Positions 25,441-39,075 are shown, counted from the stretch's first letter. The stretch is DNA of 64,000 bases from Tenodera sinensis (GCA_030765045.1 CM060965.1:19730085-19794084), one strand, 5' to 3'. The notes: generated by a model from the letters alone, not told the origin. Program-made: numbers and translations.

Positions 25441-26816
25441 AGTTCACTTTAAGTAACCTCAAACCTTGGAAGTAGTATACACATCGTTCAATTAAATACA
25501 GTGGCTTCGTCAAATTTACTCGCCAAGGAGGTCTGATTTTACGCATATTTCTGAGCAATTTTGACATTGTTTTGTTTTTCAAAAGGGATGCACATTATAT
25601 CGAAACGATGCCTTTGTTAGGTACTCTAGTATAAATTCGTTTATAGTTGATACAAAATGTCTGAATTAAAGCTGTTACTTAAAATGCCCCATTGTCTGCA
25701 TCTATGACAAATGGCGATCCAAGTGCGCTTAGACTGTTTCAAAACAATGTTAAATCACGATAATTGTCTACAATACTTTTCCAAAACGAATTAATATTTA
25801 CGGTCAGTGGAGTCATTTCTGTAACTTAATAAAAAGTAATTAGTAGTAAGATTTTTCTCATATAACCAATCCCTGTGCATCAATGTTTTTGATATTTACA
25901 TGTCCGCCATCTTGAAAATGGCGTAAAACACCGTGATCACATATCAGCTTCTAACGATCCATTTTGAATGCCACAGAAATCTAGGGAACTTGCACACTTA
26001 TGCTGCTTTGGAGATTTAGAAGTAGAAAACAAGTTCTTAATGCCCTGTAAGCAAAATATTGAGTAACATTTTCAAATGTTTGTAGACCGTCGCCCTAGAG
26101 GTTTTCTACAATGGCGACGGGTGAAATCTGCTACATGTTAACCACTTCAAGTAAATGCAACTCATTTATAAAAATCTGTTAATACTGCAAAAGGTTTTGC
26201 GTGACAGTGCTGCCTAAAATTCAGAGATTTAGGATTCCATTTTCTATACCATTACTATTTCAAAGATTCCATGCAGCATGTCTTATTAAAATATCGACTT
26301 TTCAAGCTATTTTCATTGGAAAGATAATTGCTTAGTCAACAGTTTAAAATAAAACATCACAAGAGCAATCTTCCATGAACAAGGGCCCCCATAGGCACAT
26401 TTGTAACGTCTAGAATATAGGAGGGAGGGGGGGGGGGGGGGAGAAGTACTTTGAAATTGTATATTAGAATTTTTTATATTCAAGTTTGTTTTTCCTGTAG
26501 ATGAACTTCACTTATTTTTATGGTTTTATATGAAAATTCTAATAGCATTAAAAAGGACTTGCGCTTTACAGAAAAACTAAGTCTTCAGGTTAATAGATAC
26601 ATGAATTTTGCCAAAATAGCACGCCTAGAAAACACAAAAAATGACATTTAATTACAGGCATGGCAGAAATGGGAGAAATTACCTGCAAATTTTCGCCTTA
26701 TAGACTCGTAAAATGCCATTTAAACTATTTCTGTTTTTCAGCTATCCCTTTCTCTAAAATTTCTTTGAGAAGTGCTTCATATGTAAAATTCACAGTGTAA
26801 ATTTTGGAAGTGGGCA

Positions 26817-26885
26817 TCCAGTAGCACATTGGTTGAAGCTGGCTTCCTATGCTCCATGTTACGAATTCGAATGTCACCTACATGT
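26817..26885 (+). mobile_element. Possible tRNA-like SINE remnant
   Basis: GTAGCACATTGGTTGAAGC resembles an A box and ACGAATTCGAATGTC a decayed B box, at roughly correct spacing (about 35 bp). No recognisable body follows. Confidence 0.35.
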
Positions 26886-28491
26886 AATTTTATGCAATTA
26901 ATCCTGTAATTACTATTTGACTCATAAGCATATACTAATGATTTATTTAAAATTAGTTATAGTGCTCCAAGACATTGGATAAACCCTTCAAAACCAGGAT
27001 TATTACTACTTTTTGATTCCATAATATATGTGCCATTTTGTATAGAAAACTAATTTTAAACAAATGTTGATTAATTCATTGTTGCCGTCAACTTGGGTCC
27101 ATAAGAGCTGCTAAATTACTAAAAACTTGTAGCATATAGAAATTTCAACTGTATTGAGATAGCTCATAAATGTGCAAGATTTTCACCTCTACTTCCTCGG
27201 GGTCACTGATGCTCCCAGGAGGGGCAGTTATATAATGAAAAGTAAGGTATTTTCATGCTCTTGGTTTGTATTCTATTCTGGTTGCACAGTGCTTCTAATA
27301 GAAGCAATAATTTAATTAATGTGTAAGATAAGTATAATAATTTTGTAACTTTTTCCCGTGATGGTGAAAAATAGGTAAAATAATGAAATGCAGAAACTGG
27401 TATGATTTAGGTTTTATATTCAACTTGTCTTAGAGGGATAAGCAGGCACCGCATTTAAGATTTCAATTATCTTTCAAAATTTTTTTGCTCTGTGCTTGCA
27501 TATAAGCAATACAACTTCTATAAAAGAAACTAATAGTTCCTTGCAAATGGACTCGCCTATACACGTAAAGTTGCCTGTTCTCATGCAAGTCAAGACATTT
27601 CCAACTAGCTAGTAACTCATATACCGCCATAAAACTTCTATAAACAAGTAACTGGCTATACAGTACATCAAATTAACAAATATGACTAATTAAACTGTTC
27701 TGCGTTTGCGCGAGTTGAGTATTGAACATAAGCATGGAAAGATAAAAGTACTGCCCAAAATGCTACAAATTTGTGTATACTTATTAACTCATGGCAGGGT
27801 TCCTTAATGCCAACTCATTTCACTGCCCCCTAAAATTACGAAAGAAAATTTTAATGTAGTGAATTAAAATATATTTTGCAAATATTTATTTTTGTTCTCT
27901 TTTACTTTTTGGATGATAAATGCCACTTAAATGAGGCATTAGCCAAGTATTAGCAAGGTGCAGCCAAGTAACTTTTTCTACAAATGTGAGTTATTCTACA
28001 ACATCCCAAGTCTTAGAGGGTGGAAAAATATTCATACAATACTTCAACTTAACACGACAAAACCTGGAAAATTTTTCTGTTATTACATTCTGAATTAAAA
28101 CATTATAAAAATTCCATTATATATTCAAAATAAAGAACGATTTTAAATTGCTCTTACTTGTTATTTCTCAGAAAAGCAAAAGTAAACACTCACAAAGTTC
28201 TTAGAACTGGTTTTACATTGGTTTTATAAGATGGAGAAACAGAACAATTGACTGCATAATAAATATAGCGTCGTTTGTTAGAAACTACCCAAAAGAATAA
28301 CCTCAAAATCGATCTACTCTATTCCGAAACAGTTTGATGAGAGCATGTGTCTTAAGTGGTACTTAAGTTACCACACAAATCATATATCAGCTGCGTTAAT
28401 TTCATTTTTTGTTTTTCCCGAGTTGTGAAATTAGTGGCTCAACAAATGTTGCAATTTGCTGTGAATTTAGCAAACCATGTTGAATCTAGTT

Positions 28492-29273
28492 ACTTTCTCT
28501 ACTGCGTATAGTAAGTAGACAAATATTGCAATCCACCCATAAATTCGATGTCGAGATTTCACCGGAACTATGTTTTGAGGCCCCCTGAATAAAAAAAAAA
28601 GCATTTTTACAAAAAGGTCCGCGCGCGCGGGCATGTGTTAGTCTGTTCGTCTGTGGGCAGCATAACTCAAAAACGAAAAGTCGGTTAAAAACCAAAGTTG
28701 GTATTTAAGTTTAATGTCCAAGGATGCGACACTAAGATTTTGAAGAAAATAGCTCCACCCTAAACCACCCTTTACATGGAAAATTGATTTTCTTGAAAAT
28801 GGCTAACCATTTTGATTAAAATGACATATTTTTTATGACAAATGAAATGTATATTTTGAATTTTCTGGCTATAGTCCATGTAGTCCTGTTTCTTTTGCGT
28901 AACTCGTAAACTGTAAGAGATAGGCCAAATCTTACTTTACAAAAATTGTAAATCTCGCAAAAACACACGATCTATGTCCAAATAAATTTTTTGTAGAGGG
29001 AACCATTTCGGAGAGATTTATTTGTGTCAGTTTCGGAAAATTAACTTTCGTAAATGCAATATCGTTCATTTTTTATTTTAGCTTGCAAAGAGAACGGAAT
29101 CTCAAAGCTTTAAAAGATTCGACTATCGCTCAAAGCTTACTCCATTCTAATATTTCCCTTGCACCTATAAGGAAATAAGCAATAAGATAATTTCTGCAAA
29201 TGTTTATCTCAACTAGCACGAAGATATACGAATAAGAGTTTGTAAGAATGGTTAGTACAAGAGTAGTGAAAGT
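28492..29273 (+). repeat. Family R element, near-full-length copy
   Basis: Left end ACTTTCTCTACT and right end AGTAGTGAAAGT are a 12-bp inverted pair with one mismatch. The interior shares long, closely similar blocks with the copy at 59788-60589, such as CAGCATAACTCAAAAACGAA, GTTGGTATTTAAGTTTAATG and GGATGCGACACTAAGATTTT. Homology continues about 20 bp past the right inverted repeat (GTGAGTGTAACACA), so the true right terminus is outside the pair. No coding frame is shared among copies, so it looks non-autonomous. Confidence 0.8.
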
Positions 29274-29613
29274 CATGTGAGTGTAACACAGATTGTTTTT
29301 AATAATGTGACTATGAAGATATGGCCGCAGTCTTAGGTAAGCTATGGCTGTGAGTGAATATGAAAATTATGTCGTGTAAGCTTCCATTTTGGAAAAAAAA
29401 AAAAAAAAATTAAGTTAAACATGGTAATGTCACAAAATTATAATTTATTCTTACAGTATTAACTACTTAGGTTTTGCAGCATTCATAAACGGTGGTATGA
29501 TCTACCTACTGTAGGCCTCTTGACGAGGAAACGTCTGAGGGGTGTTCTGCTCTGGAGGGGAAAGGGGAGCAGTAGCACATGACAGCTCATGATGTCACAA
29601 AATAGGATTACTT

Positions 29614-29695
29614 TAACTGTGTTCCTCTCACAGACGAATGTGAGGAATGTGTTTGACTTCAACAAAGAGAAAGATTACGGCTAGAGTTTCAACAG
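29614..29695 (+). repeat. Dispersed repeat shared with 56172-56272
   Basis: TTAACTGTGTTCCTCTCAC, then AGGAATGTGTT and GAGAAAGATTACGGCTAGAG, occur here and at 56.2 kb in the same order. Family not recognised; the limits are those of the visible similarity. Confidence 0.6.
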
Positions 29696-29959
29696 CAAGA
29701 CTTGGGCATTTTAGAAAACGTGCGCTCTTGTGCTAGCAATGCTGCGAGATTCCTTGATGTGAGACTATGAAAGCTGTTTGTTTTCAAATTTCTAGAAAAT
29801 GACTTTAGGAATGGTTGGAAAGTTATGCGGGAAAATTAAGGTTAGATCAAGGTCTCTCCCGTTATTGTCAAATCTAGTAAATTCATTATCTGTTATCTCA
29901 GGAACTTCCGATATCAGAGTGATATTTTAATGCTTCAAGCACCTTCATATAATGAGGGT

Positions 29960-30430
29960 AAGAGGGAAGATCTTTCGATTAAAATGTGCCAGCATTTTTT
30001 AATAACCATGCCGTTAACAGCAAAGTAGATCCGCAACAGCACTTGTGTTTGTCGGCTAGTTCTTAGTAGTCTGAAAAAATGGGTTATCTATGAGAAAATG
30101 TCTTCCAGAGTAAAAGCGGTTCAAAGCAAAAATGGGGCGGAGGGCGGCGGACCCTCATATATGCAAAGAAAGAAACCAGAGCACTTTGGCGCACAGAAGT
30201 CACCACACGCACTAAAGTTTCTCTCTACTCTCAAAGTTTGTAGGAGTTATGATTTTTTCTTGAAGTGGTGGAGAGTTCAGTGTACAAAATGGCTACAACT
30301 TATAAAAATATATTTAAAAATACAAGTATTATAGCTAGGTTAATATGCATATCAAATCAAAAAGGAAATTCAATTTGTAAGACTGCACAAAAAGCGGTTT
30401 TTGGCAATTTTCGCCAGTTAGTCTTCCATT
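29960..30430 (+). repeat. Diverged copy of the 38.56-kb MITE-like element
   Basis: Shares AAAAGCGGTTCAAA, GCACACAGAAGT and TTTGTAAGACTGCACAAAA in order with the element at 38563-39075, and ends near GTTAGTCTTCC, matching that element's right TIR imperfectly. The left end is eroded. Confidence 0.55.
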
Positions 30431-33400
30431 TGAACTTCAGTTTCCAAATACTTCTCCGCCTGAAAATATTGGTGCACTGAGCGAGGAAACTTAGGAATGT
30501 TTTCGCCAAAACATTAAGGACATACAAAGAAAATACTAAGATTCTACGAAATACTTCAACAATGGGAAAATTACCACTGCATGTCACATCATGTTCCAGA
30601 AATGACAAGGATTGTAAACCAGTTCTTTAGTATCCGGCACAGAACGTGATACAGAGCAGAGATTCAACACAGCAAGTAGCAAAAGCGTCGCACAGATTTC
30701 GAGAAAATCCGTAATGATCTTAATTCTTAAGACCAGTGTATAACAAGCATGTAGCTTCTGTTTCTTTTCTGTCCTACAATGTTTCCAAAGGTTGATCAGG
30801 GTATGAACATTTCCGTCTCCATCACAGATCGTCTTCAATGTGATTTCCCTTCATGTAAGCTACTGCTCTCCATCATTCCAATACGGGAGACTTTAATAGT
30901 GCAGCCATGCCCAAACTTCCTCATTAAAGAATTTCCAATGTTCACTTCATAGTACACGAATCATTTGTCTTTTCAGTGGTCCAAAACATAATTCTGAGAA
31001 ACACTGGTAATTGGATCAGAATGAGATTGAAGGGGATAGCACGTATTCCCGTTTCCTGCTCGATTTTCTTTAGAAATTTGATGACCGGGCACAAGTCCTG
31101 GTGCACCCAGACTTTGCTGGTGTCTGCCGCACAGATCCAAAATATTAATGCTGTAATTTGGCTCTAGCATAGATCGATTTTGGTATTTTTAGTAACTTAA
31201 CAGGTCGCCAAAATAAATAAGATTTTCCCCAACTTATGAGTACCATTGTTTCAAAACGCATTCTCCTCCTGGACGGTAGTGAATCGACGTCATCACTCAG
31301 ATAAACAAATTTCCATTTTCAGCCTCAACAAATTGAACAGAACAAAAGCCGTCTGTTCTCGCTGTCCCCAAGGGGACTGTGAGCTGGTGAAAAACTTTAA
31401 TTATGTTTTACAACAGCAAAAACCTGTATATGTGAACATTTGTATGTAAGCCGGCACCAAGTCTCAATAAAATCCTTAGTCTAGTTAGGGCATTGTTGGA
31501 ACCACAGTGTTTTCATTTTCATCAGTCCACTCAAGACCATTTTTCTCCGTTTTGCGGCCGCCTTCCCATTCCACTAGGTTCTTCCTTTTGCAGTAGGTAT
31601 ATAGCAGTAATATTACTCTAACTCTCATGTCAAGTCATAAAGAAGGCGGACCTAGGGAGGGGATACTCACCTAAATCAACATGCATTACTTTTGTCATAC
31701 TTAATGCTATGATGTTGTGTTGCTTTCCTTTAGTGGTCAAACCAACACTGACGTATATCAAATTTTACTTAAACTAGGTGAACATAAATTCGTTAAGTTA
31801 GCGAGTGAATTTATTTTAGTGGTGGAATATATCTAAAAAAATTCAGCAACTCGAGAAGAATTAGCTAATAGGCCAAGGTGCCCAAGTCCCCGTCCACAGT
31901 ACTTACCTTACAGGAAAACGGAGTAAGCAAACTAACTTAAATATTACATTAAAGAGGTATATGCCTATATTTAACAAACCTTCTTATAAAATGTCTGAAC
32001 GTTTGTATTGTTTGCACCCAAGAAGGATGGTTCACATAATGTCCATAAATTTAGAAAGCTAAATTCCTCCACTGTTGATTCCATTTTGTGGACAAAGCAT
32101 GCCCCAAAATGCGTTAGCCCCTCCCTTAAGGAAGTCTGAATCCGCCTCTGCAAGATAAATGCTCTAAAATTTCCAAGTTAAGATTTAGAGCCTAAACGTC
32201 CTATTTGTGTAGTGTTGGTTTAGGTGGCAAGAATTAGAAATGCCTGAAAAGGACTGGTTTAATTCAGCACTTTAGCTAAGAGTCTGATATGCTTTTTGTT
32301 CCCAACTTGTCAAGTCACTAATTTTCTCTCTAGCTACTTTGTCATCCTGGTATTGGTCGGTGGCTGCAATAAAACAAATCCCTTTCAAATAGCTACAGAG
32401 GTCAGGAGCGGCTGATTTCTATTCGTATCTTATACTTCCATTACCAAATGTTTCATGTTAATGTTCATCATTGCCATTCTCAGTTTTCCGAGAAAATCAA
32501 ACCCATCTTTAAAGTACCATCCATCTGCTATAAACTGTTTAACTTTATGCACACGTTCGTTAGCTTTTCTTCGCATTTAACCTGTTATTTTAGAATGCTG
32601 TGTTTTTGCAAACATGTTTTTGGGGAATGGGTCCATATCAGCTGTATATCATATGCTTATATACCTACCAACTATTCTTGGTCCAGCAAATCTTAATACT
32701 TTCGCGGAATTTACAATGCATACAATGTTTAGTGCAGTGCATATACAAACATATGTAAATAAACGGATATTCCATTTTATAGGAATCCTTGAAAACGTAG
32801 TATTATTGCTCCTTATTGGTGTCTCAAGTTGCAATTCTTCTTGGTATCACAAAAAACGGCATTAAAGCAAAGAACACCACTTCGTAGACTATAAATAGAT
32901 TTCTAGTCCATGTTTTACGCTTTAAAACAAGAATTATAAACAAAAACTGCCACAAAATATGGTAAACTTATATCCCGCAGTCATAAAACGCAATTAAGAT
33001 AATTTACGTAAGAGCTGAGTCTGCAATTCTATTACTGAATGTTCGCGCCCGTTTACTGATGGTTACTAATGGTGCAACGCATGCTGTACGTTTTGTTGCA
33101 GCCCAAAGAAAGGGCACCAGGGTCGTAATAAAGGATACACACAATACGCTCTGGCCTATCATAGCAGTGTATACCAATTAGCAAATTAGCATGTTACACT
33201 CAGTCTGTAGTCATAAGTAACCTTTTAATTAAACATTTAGAATACTAAAGGGGTTAAAACGCCTCCGCTCCGTTGACAGTGGTATGTCGTACTGCATGAT
33301 GCATTTTCACTGGGTGATCTATATATCGATAGCGGCCCCCCCCCCCCAAATTATAAAGCAAAATATTGCTTGTAGTCATAATTTAACAACTACAATTTTC

Positions 33401-34058
33401 ATTACTTTAATGCTCACTAATTGCATTTTAAACTTATTGTGATTTTAAAAATTAGAAATGCATTTTAGAGCCACACAGGTCTATCTGTGTGGCGCATGCG
33501 TCACATTCTCTCCGGGGATCCAATCACCCTGGCCAGAGTACAAATAGTATTAGACATCGAATTTCCGAGGGTCTGTAGGGGCATTTATAGGGCGTGTCTT
33601 CTGATATCGGTCTCCAACAGTTTAAAAGGGGGACACATCTCTCCCCCCTTCCTTTCAGTTTAGGGAGTTGGCTATACCTATTCGTAGTTAGCCAATGAGC
33701 TGACAACACCAGCATAAGTATGCACCTTTGGTTCGGTAAAGAACACAATGCATGTTAGCAGCCAAGAAAATGAAAGCATGACGTAATAAGGTATCCTCCA
33801 AACGGTAAGGAATGAGGTGTCCGCAAGAAGCAGTGCTGATTTCTTTCCGTGATGTCTGTACATACAAGTTCTCAAGTTTGCTCCGTGTTACGAAAACCAT
33901 TTCATTCGTAGCACTGACTTAGGTCTCTGATTTAATAAATAAAAAGTTATAAGAACCAAACATTTAAAGAAAGGTCTTATGTATAATACATGCTGAGATA
34001 CCTTCTTTTCATCCCTTGTGACCACCCTACGGGTGAAGAAGTTTTCTGCACTTTCGTA
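30431..34058. other. No gene recognised
   Basis: AT-rich sequence with scattered 60-85-codon frames and no domain signal. A short C run lies at about 33339-33350. Probably intronic or intergenic. Confidence 0.5.
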
Positions 34059-34070
34059 GTTTCTCAAATT

Positions 34071-34867
34071 TGAATGAATGAATGAATGAATTTTATTTGT
34101 ACCAATTCTTTTATATAACTTTTACAATTATCCTACTCTAACCTAAACTACATACAAATTTTACATAACCTTATTGCTACCTTGGTTTGCATGGCACCCA
34201 GGCCATTTGCCTCCCAGGTAGCTCTGATCAATCTTTTCCATCTTATATTAATTAATTGTCCCTCTCCCCCACTCTGCCTTCTTCATTTACACTCTTTACT
34301 TTTCTTGCCCATTTTGCTCTTACTTTCTTCAAAAACTCACCTATACTTCTAACCTTCCTTTCCTCTTTCACTGTTAACATTTTTATGGCTACCATTTTCC
34401 CCTCTATTTTTTCCCATTTTTTCTCCCAAACCTTTTTCCTCCATAGTGCTAATTCCTTACATTCTGTCAAATAATGTTCTATACTTTCTTTCTCACCGCA
34501 CATTTCACATATTCCTATTTTACCGCTTCTTGTCCCTCTTAAAAATATTGCTCCTGTTCTCATCCACGCTAGTCCTTTTTCCTGTCTGTTACAATAATCC
34601 ACATATGGTTCTCGCCCCCATCCTCTTTTTATTTGCTTGTAGAATTGTAATGATTTGTTTTCTAAACTTCCCCATATCTCTTGCCTTTCTATGTCTTCTA
34701 CCCTACACTTTACTAGTTTATCTACATTTCTTTCATTTCTTTCTTCAAGTTTCCATATATCTCCCATTCCTATTTTCTCCATAATTTTTCCAACCCCTGC
34801 CCACCAACTGTTTTCATTCTCTAGATTTTTTTGTTGCTTCATACACAATTTTAAAATTTCTCCATCT
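34071..34867 (-). mobile_element. Young 5'-truncated LINE insertion with 12-bp target duplication
   Basis: Flanked by identical 12-mers GTTTCTCAAATT at 34059-34070 and 34868-34879, so the insertion is exactly bounded. On the minus strand it begins inside an ORF, carries about 160 bp of 3' UTR after the stop, and ends in ...GGTACAAATAAAATTC followed by an (ATTC)n tail. That arrangement, with 5' truncation, a short-repeat tail and a target duplication, is the signature of target-primed reverse transcription. The intact terminal ORF suggests a recent insertion. Confidence 0.92.
34252..34867 (-). CDS. C-terminal part of a LINE reverse transcriptase with a CCHC knuckle (5' truncated)
   Basis: About 200 residues open from the truncation point to the stop, without an internal break. 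They are rich in Trp, Lys and Glu. A block CEMCGEKESIEHYLTEC has the spacing C-x2-C-x7-H-x4-C. This is the zinc-knuckle-like motif at the end of many R1/Jockey-group ORF2 proteins, where it follows the polymerase domain. RTGAIFLRG just upstream fits the usual 'LRTG' block before the knuckle. The polymerase domain itself is missing. The annotated methionine start is meaningless, because the reading frame runs on to the insertion edge. It is a dead fragment, not a host gene. Confidence 0.85.
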
Positions 34868-34879
34868 GTTTCTCAAATT

Positions 34880-36299
34880 AGTGCTTAAGCAATCACTTTC
34901 AAACTGTATCAATATCAAGTCGCAGTAGAAATTAACCCAGGGACACTGTAGCGAAAATGCCCTTAGTAATTCCTAAGTATTTATAAACCTATGCAGGAAT
35001 ACATGTTCCGACGTCTTTCTATAAATACCCATGTACATTTTTTGTATGGTACCACTATCTTGTACGAAGTACTTCAATAAATGTTTACAAATTGTGACAA
35101 GTTGTATTAATGTTACCTTTGCCAGTTCCCAATTCCTTTTCTTTAACGCAGCTCCAAAGTCGAGAAGCATTTTTGAACGAAATACGCTTTCACTCTGGTT
35201 TCCTGCCACGTGATGTGCCTATAGTTTTGGGCACTCATGGAGGTGTGGATTTTCCCACCCACCTATAGTGCTAACTCACTGTGCTGCAGGTTCAGTAAAC
35301 CAATTATCTCGGTTGGTGAAAGCGTGATGTTGACAAGAACCACGATCCTCCATAGGTTTGAATAATTGCCCATCTCCGCGATGCGCATGAGTACGGCGGA
35401 ATCTTTGGTCGGTTATGGCTCAAGTTTGAAATGTCAAAGATTGTTATTCCAAGTTAATGTGTTGGCACGTAAAACCGGTATCATGGTTAGCTTTTTTACC
35501 TCAAACTCTTGTGTATATTTTAATGAAATTCACGAATGCCTAGTGAATTCGTAAATGAAAGATCTAAAACATGCAGAAAATTGCAAATATAATTCCTTCA
35601 GCATGGCAAATTATAGAGATCCAAGAGCATAACAAATCTATTCCTTGAAAAATGAACTTGCCAAAATTACAAAAAACACGATACTTTTAGAGAATTATTT
35701 CGAAGGAACCACATTCTTGTTTGGTTTGGAACCTATGAAGGTCACGTAAGACTAGTACTAAGCTGGAATTCTTAGCGATCGAATGGGAGGCTATCCCTCT
35801 CAAAACGTTGTCTCCTGCCGCAAACAAAAACCCCTTTTCATCGACAAATGGGTCCACCAGCTTTTTGTTCCGTTGGATGGGGCATAGGCAATGATTTACA
35901 ACTTGATTTGAACAGGTTCAGTCTGCTCTTTTCTCCACTCTGGTGGACTTTTTTTCCACCTCACGGTGACAAACACACATACGAAATAGCATGCTCCGTT
36001 TCAAGTGTAAATTCATCCTGGCCAAATACACGGTTCTACAACTTCTATGCTAATTTTTGGCCAACTCGCCCTTCATCAAATAGATTTTAACACGTTGCAA
36101 ACACTCTTATTAATCCGTTGTTCGCATAAACGTGCCCCGCTAAGTTCAGCCCCCCCCCCTCCTTTAACGCGGGAAGCTACACTAACCTCTGAACTCAGAA
36201 CGGCAAAGGCCGCAGCTACTGGAAATTATTGTGCGAGAACTGAGATTCTGGAAAGCATGTTTTAAAACATTGGCGATTTACAACATGAACGACTAGGTC
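34880..36299. other. No gene recognised
   Basis: Non-coding, AT-rich. Contains a C run at about 36152-36160 and no shared repeat that I could detect. Confidence 0.45.
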
Positions 36300-36502
36300 T
36301 AAGTTTGCAACTCCCACTATATCAATAACTTTAAAACGTGTGATCAAATTGCCAGAATTTCGTCCCGTAGCTTTTTCATGACAGTAAATCTGACATGGGG
36401 CAGTCGCTTTTAAGCACACTTAAAAATCAGTGTGAGCCGGGCTTGAACTCGAGACCATGAGATCAGTAGGCCAACGCCTAACCAACTAAACCACCCAGAC
36501 CA
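36300..36502 (-). mobile_element. tRNA-derived SINE, group B
   Basis: The minus strand starts gtctgggtggtttagttgg (A box), with B box ctcgagttcaagcccgg. Body blocks gtcagatttactgtcatg and ggacgaaattctggca are shared with the 44.06-kb copy. The 3' end is uncertain. Confidence 0.75.
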
Positions 36503-38562
36503 ATGAAGATTTGGACACACAAGATTCGCACATATTGCCATTGTACCTAAGGAACCACTACCGGAATGTCAGTCATCAAACCTGAACCATCAAGCATATC
36601 TTCACAAAATGTCCTACATTCGGGGAAAAAAAAGGAAAACAACTCATCTTCAAACAGTATATTTAATAAACCAAAAATTATCCAAGCCATCCTTGGCCTC
36701 TTTAATCTCCGCTTGTATAGGACTTGTATATCCTGTAGTATGTTGAATCAGTTTGCTTTTATGCAGATGATGCATTACAATAGGATGATTGCATTGTTCC
36801 GTACTTGGGTCTGCAATGTAACTAATTAAGAGACAAATACATATATAACACTAGGGACAAAATACCCAGTAAACCTAGCTAACAAAGGACGATATATCTG
36901 GGCATGGTCGCACGGCCAGGAGCTCGATCCTATCAACGAAGCTTCAGCAACATGTAGATTGAATCGGGTGCTATTGCCTCGCTCTAGGTGTCAAGGTTGC
37001 AGCAGCATGGAGGCATCAGTCTTTCTGCTAGTGTCTACGGTGGTTCGAAAGTACATGCCTCATTTGTTTCTGACCATTATTACTCAAGTCGTGAGTTGGT
37101 CCCATGCTACATTCCTGAACAGGGAACAGGATACCAGGGCGGTCTCGCCGTATCCCGTGTTCAGCCTATGAATGTCCGTCATAGCATTTTTTCAGCACTG
37201 ATAATCCAACACAGCTTTATGGCCGGAAGATCTTCACACAGCCAAAACCCCTGGCTGATATGTTACAGCGGACACGCGAAAAGAGGACTCATTTGAAGTC
37301 CGTTCACTAAACCTCTTTTTATAAACCTAGGCATGGAAAATGATAAAATTCTCTAACAGTTTGCCATAACACCACAGTGCTAATTTTCGGTATCCCAGCG
37401 GGTTCCCAGCACGCTGTACTGGCAATTCCGACCACAAGGAATCCGATCAGGTAATGGATAAAAACAGAAATCAGTTACAATCTCCGGAAACTTGATTCCC
37501 ATCTCAAGAGAGCCTCAATTTTTTGGAAAACAATTGACAGGTTAATGAACTCGGAATGTCATCTTTCGAGCAGTTACACTTCCTTTCACTTCAACAAAAT
37601 ACCATTTTGCATCCCTCTTTTCAAACAACTGTTGGTTTGGATGAAAAATGCAGTAGATCAGATATAAAAATCAAGAAATCTTGTATGATAGTACAATATT
37701 TAAAGTTTCAACGGGCGTGCTTTAATTCGTACTCTTTCTGGATGAAAAATAACCATTTCACTGATTATAGAATTCAAAATGTGATCAATTCTCATGTCGG
37801 CTGAACCTAAAGTCACACTGTCAAATGCTGCTGAGGCGAAGTGCATCTAAGACTGGCTCTTTTCAATCGATTTATCGTCGACTTTCCTTTTGGCTTGGGT
37901 CAGGAAATTACGGAAATGAGTTTAAGCCGAGCTTCGGTTCATTTCAAGACGAAGAGGAATAGCCTCGCTCACCTGGCAAAGCAAACTGCACAAAATTAAA
38001 TGAGCCACGAAATCGAAGAGAACAACACCAAAGAAAGAAAAGAGAAAAACGCTAATCAAGGATTTCCCAGATACGGAGCGCTAATTATATTAGCTTAAAT
38101 GCTTTGGCGCTCGAAAACTGTGAAAACCTGCACAAAAAAGAATGGACAGAGGCTTCCGACGCGTCAGTTGTAACCCAATTATGCTGCCATCCTCCACAAG
38201 CTTTTTATACTGTCTGCTTGGCAAGTTTATACAAACTCTCGCTTCATTATTCATGGTGACAGCGACTGTTATCAAAGAGGAATTGAAAAAGGACGCACGT
38301 ATACATTTTCAGTATAGATAGATATAGAAGAGCAGTTATGCAATGATACATTGCTTTATAGCCGTTTAGTGCTGTAATGGAACTCTCAAGACATGGGAAA
38401 AAAAATCTCAAAACAAAGATTATGCTACGATGACACTATTTTCCCTCTCACCTAATTTATTTCTTTACTTATTCTGCACATTCATCTGCCTACCACGCTG
38501 ACTGTTGGAATAGTGTACGATTACCGTGGCACACTTCGAGAGAAACAAAAGAGCGCTTTTAC
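36503..38562. other. No gene recognised
   Basis: Short frames only, the largest about 100 codons (36988-37296, plus), without motifs. No repeat relationship noticed. Confidence 0.45.
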
Positions 38563-39075
38563 TTAAGGGGAGATTAAAATCCCTAAGCCGCCATCTTGTA
38601 AGCATCAAAGTACATCCTTAACAACATGTTAAAGTTGTGTATCACCTTAAAATTTAATTTAGCAATCTACAATAGTATTTTTTAAAAATGAGTCATTTAT
38701 ACCATAAAATCTCATTCCAGAAAAAGCGGTTCAAACTAAAAATATGGGAAATAAATCCGCCTCTGTGGAGGGAGAAAAAAATACCCACATGACTTGAGCA
38801 CACAGAAGTTGTGTTATTTAACAGTAATACCAGTTATTGTTCTAGAAGATGAGATTTAAGTAAGCCTTTCTGCTCCAAACTGTTCAGGAATGCAGGATTC
38901 ATAGAACACCATGCCAGTCACAGTACCATTAAAAAGAAAAGCAATTTAAATGCAAGTGGAGACTCTACAATGATAAAACGTTATCAAAATTAAAGAAAAG
39001 ATAATTAATTTATAAGACTGCACAAAACACTAAAATGCAAGTTTTTTGCAACACTTCAATTCAGTCTCCCCTTAA
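38563..39075. mobile_element. TTAA-flanked MITE-like DNA element (about 513 bp)
   Basis: The left end reads TTAAGGGGAGATT and the right end AGTCTCCCCTTAA, a terminal inverted pair bracketed by TTAA. TTAA target duplication is characteristic of the piggyBac superfamily. There is no coding capacity. A YY1-like GCCGCCATCTTG lies at 38587-38598. A diverged relative sits at 29960-30430. The superfamily assignment depends on TTAA plus a short TIR only. Confidence 0.65.

Larger units (their letters stand above)
24621..28491. other. AT-rich non-coding stretch, mostly unassigned
   Basis: No protein-like frame is visible. It contains a G run (about 26425-26441), a tRNA-like SINE remnant (about 26817-26885), and a YY1-like CCGCCATCTTG at 25904-25914 followed by its partial inverted copy. 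Otherwise I see nothing specific; it is probably intronic or 5' flanking DNA of Rbp6. Confidence 0.5.

Noticed and set aside
28492..29300. Family R as a confirmed Helitron
   Set aside because: The left end starts TCTCTACT-like, but no 3' hairpin followed by CTRR was found and inverted ends are present, so the class is left open.
34446..34784. 112-codon plus ORF
   Set aside because: Antisense shadow of the LINE ORF.
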